64,000 nucleotides of DNA, from positions 62,001 to 126,000 of the forward strand of contig NZ_JAACFS010000018.1 of the NCBI RefSeq assembly GCF_029051645.1. Direction: 5' to 3'. This DNA is from Bradyrhizobium sp. CSA112 (GTDB lineage Bacteria; Pseudomonadota; Alphaproteobacteria; Rhizobiales; Xanthobacteraceae). The position numbers were made by a program, and so were the translations under genes. Position 1 is the first letter of the stretch; each line of letters opens with the position of its first letter. The notes under the pieces are model-generated. The model did no database searches. It saw only the letters and a program-made list of their open reading frames with translations, and was not told the origin of the DNA. Shown here one piece after another: positions 58,980 to 64,000 of the stretch.

Positions 58980-59780
58980 ATGGGGTTGCCAGTCTATGCA
59001 TACGCATGGCGTGCGGGCATCGTCGCGTGCGGTTTGGCCTGGTTCGGACCGGCCGATCTGCGGGCGGAGACGCCCGAGCCGTCTATGCGGGCGGAGCTGA
59101 TCCAGCAATCGGCCGAACCGTTCGGGCTTGCCGCATCTTCACTCTCCAGCGGCGGGCTGCACGACAAATGGATCGGCGTGCAACGCCGGCTCGACGACGA
59201 AATGGTGCAGCTTGCGCTCTGCGAAGGCGACCGTGACGGCTGCGTGTCGCCGGCCGCGCTGAAATTCCTCGACATCGTCGACGCCGCCTGGCTGCGCGAC
59301 GGCCGCGCCCGGCTTGGCGAAATCAACCGCGCCATCAATCTCGCCATCCGGCCGACAAGCGACCTCGCCCAACACGGCCAGATCGACGTCTGGGCGTCGC
59401 CGCTCGCAACGCTCGCGCGCGGCGGCGGCGACTGCGAGGACTATGCGATTGCAAAATTCGTCGCTCTGCGCCGCGCCGGTCTTGCGCCCGACGATCTCAG
59501 GATCGTGGTCCTGCGCGATACCATCCGCGGTGAGGACCATGCGCTGGCCGCCGCGCGGCTGGACGGCCGCTGGCTGACGCTCGATAACCGCCGCATGGCG
59601 ATGGTCGAGGATGCCGACGTGAGAAATTTCCGGCCGACATTCGTGATCGGCCAGCACGGCGTGATGCGTTACGCCGATGCTCCCCTGCTCGCCGACGTCT
59701 CGGGCAATAATTCTGTGGCTCCGCTCGTCGTGAGTTCTCTGGCCGCTTCCGCGGGGCAGTCATTCGAACGTGCCGACTGA
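58980..59780 (+). CDS. LapG-type periplasmic cysteine protease (BTLCP)
   Basis: A 266-residue bacterial transglutaminase-like cysteine protease. An N-terminal signal sequence of about 29 residues precedes the domain. The catalytic triad is clear: C152 in GGDCEDYAIAKF, H187 in GEDHALA and D202 in LTLDNR. LapG cleaves LapA-type adhesins at a di-alanine site and so frees cells from surfaces; in Pseudomonas it is held in check by the c-di-GMP receptor LapD. Divergent from the large adhesin, its probable substrate. No LapD-like gene in the window. AAGGGGTG lies six bases before the ATG. Confidence 0.9.
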   Translation: MGLPVYAYAWRAGIVACGLAWFGPADLRAETPEPSMRAELIQQSAEPFGLAASSLSSGGLHDKWIGVQRRLDDEMVQLALCEGDRDGCVSPAALKFLDIVDAAWLRDGRARLGEINRAINLAIRPTSDLAQHGQIDVWASPLATLARGGGDCEDYAIAKFVALRRAGLAPDDLRIVVLRDTIRGEDHALAAARLDGRWLTLDNRRMAMVEDADVRNFRPTFVIGQHGVMRYADAPLLADVSGNNSVAPLVVSSLAASAGQSFERAD

Positions 59781-60018
59781 CGGCGCGCAATTGTTGCGCG
59801 GCGACGACTGACAACAATCTGCTTTCCTCGCCTGATCTTCCCTGCCCTCGTGGGCCGATGGTGCGCTGCCGCCGGTATGCCAGCTTGCATTCGTTCGGTG
59901 AGACCATGGCGAGACAGATTTTCTCTTTTTCATTTCGCGTCCCGCTTCGATTGACGCGATCCTTCTCACCGGCATAGCATTCCGGCAGATCCGCTAGAGA
60001 TCACTGGGAGGGAATGAG

Positions 60019-62193
60019 ATGACACGTTCACCGCGCGTTGATTCCGCTTGCCGTTTTTTTCCTGACATTGCCACCGTTTCCCATCGATCGTTGCGCCTTG
60101 CGCAGATCGCAATCGGGCTGAGCCTGACGCTATCCTGCAGCGCCGCGCTGGCGCAGTCTCCCGCCAAGGGATCACCCGAGCACATCAAGGCCGTTACCTC
60201 GGCGGTCGACGGCGCATCGATCAAGGCCAACACCGCGACCTCGAACGACTGGCCGACCATCGGGCTCGACTATGCCGAGACGCGCTTTTCCAAGCTCAAC
60301 CAGATCAATGCCGACAACGTCAAGAAGCTCGGGCTGGTGTGGAGCTATCCGCTCGAATCCTCGCGCGGCGTCGAAGCGACGCCGGTCGTGGTCGACGGCA
60401 TCATGTATCAGACCGCGTCATGGAGCGTAGTGCACGCCATCGACGCCCGCACCGGCAAGCGGCTCTGGACCTTCGATCCCAAGGTCGACCGCGAGAAGGG
60501 CTACAAGGGCTGCTGCGACGTGGTCAATCGCGGCGTCGCGCTCTGGAAGGGCAAGGTTTATTTCGGTGCCTATGACGGGCGCCTGTTCGCGCTCGACGCC
60601 GCCACCGGCAAGGTGGTCTGGGAAAGGGACACCATCGCCAGCAAGGAGCGCTCCTACACCATCACCGGTGCGCCGCGCGTATTCAACGGCAAGGTGGTGA
60701 TCGGCAATGGCGGCGCCGAATTCGGCGCGCGAGGCTACGTCACCGCCTATGACGCCGAGACCGGCAACCAGGCATGGCGCTGGTTCACCGTACCTGGCGA
60801 TCCGTCAAAGCCGTTCGAGGATGAATCGATGGCGGCCGCGGCCAAGACCTGGGATCCCGCCGGCAAATACTGGATCAACGGCGGCGGCGGCACGGCCTGG
60901 GACACCATCACCTTCGATCCCGATTTGAACCTCGTTTATATCGGCACCGGCAACGGCTCGCCGTGGAATCAGAAAGTCCGCAGCCCCTCCGGCGGCGACA
61001 ACCTCTATCTGTCCTCGATCGTTGCGCTCAATGCCGATACCGGAAAATATGCCTGGCACTATCAGGAAACGCCCGGCGATCACTGGGACTATACGGCCAC
61101 CCAGCCGATGATCCTGGCGGACATCAATATCGACGGCGCGCCGCGCAAGGTGATCCTGCATGCGCCGAAGAACGGCTTCTTCTTCGTCATCGACCGCACC
61201 AACGGCAAGTTCATCTCGGCAAAAAACTTCGTCGACGTGAACTGGGCCACCGGCTACGACGCCAACGGCCGGCCGATCGAGATCAAGGAGGCGCGCAGCG
61301 ACGAAGCCTATGACAGCATTCCCGGCCCGGCCGGCGCCCATAACTGGCATCCGATGTCGTTCAATCCGCAAACCGGTCTTGTCTATATTCCAGCGCAGGG
61401 CGTGCCGACCAATCTGACGCCGGAAAAGGCCTTCAAGCACAATGCCGTCGAGCCCGGCAAATTCGCCAGCGCAACGGGCTGGAATATCGGCTTCCAGCTG
61501 AACGCCACGCCACCCAAGAACCCGGCCTTCGGACGCCTGCTGGCCTGGGATCCCGTCAAGCAAAAGGAGGCCTGGCGCGTCGAGCACGTGGCGCCGTGGA
61601 ATGGCGGCACCCTCACCACCGCGGGCAATCTCGTGTTCCAGGGCACGGCCGACGGGCGCTTCGTCGCCTACAACGCCACATCAGGCGAGAAGCTTTGGGA
61701 AAGCCCGACCGGCACCGGCGTGGTCGCGGCGGCCTCGACCTACTTGCTCGACGGCAAGCAGTATGTCTCGATCGCAGTCGGCTGGGGCGGCGTGATCGGC
61801 CAGTGGATTCGCGCCACCGAACTGCAGAGCCCCGGCACGGTCTACACCTTCGCGATCGACGGCAAGGCGCCGCTGCCGGCCTTCGTGAAGTACCAGACCG
61901 AGGGGCTGTTGAAGGGCGTGAAGTATGATCCGAAGGATATCCCTGAAGGCACCGCCATCTACGTCGCCGCCTGCGCGGCCTGCCACGCCGTGCCCGGCGT
62001 CGACAACGGCGGCAACATCCGGAACCTCGGCTATGTCGCCCCCGAAACCATCACCAACCTGAAGGACATCGTGTTCAAGGGCCCGTTCCGCGACCGCGGC
62101 ATGCCTGACTTCACCGGCAAGCTGAAGGAAGAGGATATCCCGAAGCTGCAGGCGTTCATCCAGGGCACCGCGGACTCGATCCGGCCGAAGTGA
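60019..62193 (+). CDS. PQQ-dependent quinohemoprotein alcohol dehydrogenase
   Basis: A 724-residue periplasmic enzyme oxidising an alcohol with pyrroloquinoline quinone and an internal haem c. The signal is long (to about SCSAALAQ, residue 51). Beta-propeller blades repeat A-x-D-x-x-TGK-x-x-W; the adjacent cysteines C165-C166 (KGCCD) form the disulphide ring above PQQ; the C-terminal cytochrome domain has C652, C655, H656 (CAACH). This matches type I/II quinohemoprotein ethanol dehydrogenases rather than MxaF or XoxF, which lack haem. No partner subunit or PQQ genes nearby. GGGAGGGAATGAG precedes the ATG. Confidence 0.93.
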   Translation: MTRSPRVDSACRFFPDIATVSHRSLRLAQIAIGLSLTLSCSAALAQSPAKGSPEHIKAVTSAVDGASIKANTATSNDWPTIGLDYAETRFSKLNQINADNVKKLGLVWSYPLESSRGVEATPVVVDGIMYQTASWSVVHAIDARTGKRLWTFDPKVDREKGYKGCCDVVNRGVALWKGKVYFGAYDGRLFALDAATGKVVWERDTIASKERSYTITGAPRVFNGKVVIGNGGAEFGARGYVTAYDAETGNQAWRWFTVPGDPSKPFEDESMAAAAKTWDPAGKYWINGGGGTAWDTITFDPDLNLVYIGTGNGSPWNQKVRSPSGGDNLYLSSIVALNADTGKYAWHYQETPGDHWDYTATQPMILADINIDGAPRKVILHAPKNGFFFVIDRTNGKFISAKNFVDVNWATGYDANGRPIEIKEARSDEAYDSIPGPAGAHNWHPMSFNPQTGLVYIPAQGVPTNLTPEKAFKHNAVEPGKFASATGWNIGFQLNATPPKNPAFGRLLAWDPVKQKEAWRVEHVAPWNGGTLTTAGNLVFQGTADGRFVAYNATSGEKLWESPTGTGVVAAASTYLLDGKQYVSIAVGWGGVIGQWIRATELQSPGTVYTFAIDGKAPLPAFVKYQTEGLLKGVKYDPKDIPEGTAIYVAACAACHAVPGVDNGGNIRNLGYVAPETITNLKDIVFKGPFRDRGMPDFTGKLKEEDIPKLQAFIQGTADSIRPK

Positions 62194-62204
62194 CTGATCC
62201 GTCA

Positions 62205-62320
62205 TCGCGAGCCACCCGGTCGGCGCGTAGCGCCGCCGGATGACAGGCTCCGCGAAGCAATCCACTATGCCACAAGGAAGATGGATTGCTTCGTCGCTTC
62301 GCTCCTCGCAATGACGGCGC
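62205..62320. repeat. GTCATCGCGAGCCACC palindromic repeat
   Basis: GTCATCGCGAGCCACCCGGT and GCGAAGCAATCCA at the left match TGGATTGCTTCGTCGCTTCG and CTCGCAATGAC at the right, so the ends pair over about 25 bases with a loop of inner hairpins. Another common repeat type of this genus. Located after the dehydrogenase stop, in a convergent gap. Confidence 0.75.
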
Positions 62321-62351
62321 TCCGATCGGAGACCGCAAAATACAATAAGAA

Positions 62352-62382
62352 AAGGGCTGCGCGATCGTCTCGCGCAGCCCTT
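62352..62382 (-). terminator. Intrinsic terminator of the binding-protein gene
   Basis: AAGGGCTGCGCGA and TCGCGCAGCCCTT form a perfect 13-base stem with a five-base loop. On the minus strand it is followed by TTCTTATTG, rich in T. It stands 40 bases after the stop codon at 62422. Confidence 0.85.
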
Positions 62383-62421
62383 GGTCGTTGAGCCCTCTGC
62401 CGTTGGGAGCCGAACGCTCCA

Positions 62422-63621
62422 TCAGAACATCAGATTATCCTTCACCAGCACCCAGCGGCCGTTCTTGATTTGCTGAACCTGGGTAATCGTGCTGGCGAGA
62501 TGGTTGGTCTTCGAGAAGACGGTGGGCGGTGAGTTGAAGATGTCCATGAACTTGTCGCCCGACTCCAATGCATCGAGCATCTTCTGACCCGTCAGGTCCT
62601 TGCCGGCCTTTTTCGCGTAGTGGGCGAAGGTCATGACGGAGTTGTAGCCGATGATGGCTTGGGTGTTGGCGTCGGAGCCGAACATCTTCTTGTAGTTCGT
62701 CAGCCAATCCTTGACCTTGCCCTTGGCCGTATCCTCGTAGGGAATCTCGAAAGCGGCCGCGGCGTAAAGCCCTTCCACCGCTTCCTTGCCGAGCGCCGGC
62801 ACTTCAAGCACGTTGGTCGGCGTGGCGCCGAGGAACGTGACGTCCCATCCGAGCTTCTTGGCTTCGCCCATCGCGCCGATGGTTTCGCGGATCACGGTTC
62901 CGAGCACGACCATATCGCAGCCGTCGGCCTTCATCTTGGCGACTTGCGCGCTGAAGTCGGAGGCGCCGCGCTTATAGCTGGTGACAGACGCAGGCGTGAG
63001 CTTCATCGCTGTGACCTGCTGGGTGAAGCCGTCAAGCACGTTCTTTCCGTACTCGTCGTCCTGATGCAGGATGCACGGCTTCTTGAAGTTCTTCGCTTCG
63101 ATCATGTACTTGACCACGGCGCGCGTGCTCTCGACATAGGGCAGCAGATTGCTGAATTTCAGCCGCTCCTGCGGCTTCGCCGGATCGAACTTGAAGGTGA
63201 ATTCGGCTGCCGTCAGCGGGAAGAGCTGCAGCACGCCTGCATCGAACAGAATATCCTGCGACGCTAGCACGGTGGGCGAGCCCATCGGACCGACCATGGC
63301 GAAGACCTTGTCGCGCTCGACCATTTTCTGCGATGCCAGCACAGCGCGCTTCGGATCGTAGCCGCTGTCCTCCAGGATCAGCTTGATCTTGCGGCCGTTG
63401 ATGCCGCCAGCCGCGTTGACCTCCTCCACAGCCATCTTCATGCCGTTGGAAACCGGGACACCCCAGACCTTGATCGGGCCGGACAGATCCTGATGGGTGC
63501 CGACGACGATCTCGTTCGCCGAGATGCCTTGATCGGTAACCTTGGTCTGCGCTGCGGCCGGCAACTGGGTCAGCGCAAGGGCGCTCACCGCAAGGCCCAG
63601 CACCTTGAACGATTTCGACAT
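62422..63621 (-). CDS. Branched-chain-amino-acid-type ABC binding protein (LivK family)
   Basis: A 399-residue periplasmic protein with signal peptide MSKSFKVLGLAVSALALTQLPAAAQ. The mature part begins with the Peripla_BP_6 pattern: GISANEIVVGTHQDLSGPIKVWG, VNAAGGINGRKIKLILEDSGYDPKRAV. In rhizobia, such proteins next to CoA ligases often take up aromatic acids or amino acids. It is on the same strand as the acyl-CoA synthetase upstream (63722-64000), which supports an aromatic or fatty-acid-like ligand, but the ligand is not known. Confidence 0.92.
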   Translation of the reverse strand: MSKSFKVLGLAVSALALTQLPAAAQTKVTDQGISANEIVVGTHQDLSGPIKVWGVPVSNGMKMAVEEVNAAGGINGRKIKLILEDSGYDPKRAVLASQKMVERDKVFAMVGPMGSPTVLASQDILFDAGVLQLFPLTAAEFTFKFDPAKPQERLKFSNLLPYVESTRAVVKYMIEAKNFKKPCILHQDDEYGKNVLDGFTQQVTAMKLTPASVTSYKRGASDFSAQVAKMKADGCDMVVLGTVIRETIGAMGEAKKLGWDVTFLGATPTNVLEVPALGKEAVEGLYAAAAFEIPYEDTAKGKVKDWLTNYKKMFGSDANTQAIIGYNSVMTFAHYAKKAGKDLTGQKMLDALESGDKFMDIFNSPPTVFSKTNHLASTITQVQQIKNGRWVLVKDNLMF

Positions 63622-63721
63622 TGCAGTCTCCTCTTCGTTTGGCCCGTGTTGAGCGAAGGGTGGGGCCTTCTCAATCCTTCGCCGTTTTCAAAATTCCGCT
63701 CCCCCGATATCCGGCCGGGAC

Positions 63722-64000
63722 CTACGCCACCGCCCGTTCGCCATACATGGCGTTGATCTCGGCCGCATAACGCTTGTTCACGAAACTGCGCTTCAGCTTC
63801 ATGGTCGGCGTCAGCTCCTCGTCCTCAGGCGTGAGCTGACGTTCGATCAGGTAGAACTTCTTGATGGTTTCGACGCGCGCGAAGTTGACGTTGACGGCCT
63901 CGATCTCGCGCTGGATCAGGTCCTGGATCTCCTGCGCACGGCACAGGCTGGCGTAGTTGGTGAAGGGAATGTCGTGGTCCTGGGCATATTTCTCGACATT
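63722..64000 (-). CDS. Long-chain acyl-CoA synthetase, C-terminal part (cut by window end)
   Basis: The last 92 codons of a gene continuing beyond the window. The reading frame gives EIQDLIQREIEAVNVNFARV followed by the stretch KKFYLIERQLTPEDEELTPT and MKLKRSFVNKRYA, the C-terminal domain of long-chain (FadD-type) acyl-CoA synthetases; the lysine after MKL is part of the LTPTMKLKR hallmark. The stop TAG is at 63722-63724. It lies 100 bases upstream of the LivK-type gene and may be in the same operon. Confidence 0.88.
   Translation of the reverse strand, partial: NVEKYAQDHDIPFTNYASLCRAQEIQDLIQREIEAVNVNFARVETIKKFYLIERQLTPEDEELTPTMKLKRSFVNKRYAAEINAMYGERAVA

Noticed and set aside
59784..59800. 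CGCGCAA-TTG-TTGCGCG hairpin after the LapG-type gene
   Set aside because: Short stem, three-base loop and no T-run; may be chance in GC-rich sequence.
1..64000. CRISPR arrays, tRNA or rRNA genes, insertion sequences, prophage, restriction or toxin-antitoxin systems
   Set aside because: None recognised. The direct and inverted repeats present are either intergenic palindromes, adhesin repeats or regulator-like sites, and no transposase, integrase or Cas protein was seen.

Overview
The window looks like chromosome from a GC-rich alphaproteobacterium of the Bradyrhizobium type. This is inferred from the family content (many acyl-CoA dehydrogenases and CoA ligases, an mbfA gene behind an Irr-type iron control element, a glucan synthase operon like that of rhizobia, a LapG-type protease) and from the dense scatter of palindromic intergenic repeats that I associate with that genus. 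I see no rRNA, tRNA, CRISPR array, transposase or prophage genes. Coding density is high, and most gaps over 80 bases are filled by repeats or by gene remnants.

Layout. 1-10830: a CoA-linked degradation region. On the minus strand are two acyl-CoA dehydrogenases, a feruloyl-CoA-synthase-like ligase, an SDR dehydrogenase and a TetR regulator. Divergent from these are a thiolase, a second CoA ligase and an epoxide-hydrolase-like enzyme. A 36-codon head of a lost enoyl-CoA hydratase sits just upstream of the ligase. 10882-21292: mbfA with a perfect iron control element, acetyltransferases, an amidase, an alcohol dehydrogenase, a third acyl-CoA dehydrogenase, an atypical SDR, an atypical crotonase and a DUF1127 protein, plus two more gene remnants. 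21407-26116: a LysR regulator, tcuA, a secreted esterase-like protein and tcuB, a tricarballylate-type oxidation cluster.

26467-31138: a three-gene operon joined by ATGA overlaps (HlyD-type fusion protein, secreted six-hairpin-like protein, family 2 glycosyltransferase), best read as a beta-glucan synthase operon related to bgsBA. 31188-36113: DedA, a translationally coupled Rieske protein with two amidohydrolases, PncC and a VOC dioxygenase-like protein. 36278-39345: a type I secretion adaptor and ABC exporter.

40531-49719: a dipeptide-type ABC importer operon in which an amidase and a small AtzG-like protein are inserted between the transporter genes, again joined by ATGA overlaps. A paralogous binding protein is transcribed divergently. 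Both directions start from near-perfect sigma-54 (-24/-12) promoters, so this region looks like a nitrogen-controlled uptake and amide hydrolysis module and is my strongest candidate for an undescribed system. 51056-59780: a CHASE2 adenylate cyclase, a 1639-residue adhesin with a FecR/retention-type N-terminus, VCBS-like repeats and a type I secretion C-terminus, and a LapG-type protease, suggesting Lap-like control of surface adhesion. 60019-64000: a quinohemoprotein alcohol dehydrogenase, a branched-chain-amino-acid-type binding protein and the end of a long-chain acyl-CoA synthetase cut by the window edge.

Family names come from recognising motifs by eye; no database search was run. Starts were moved from the longest frame where a ribosome binding site or a gene overlap argued for it.
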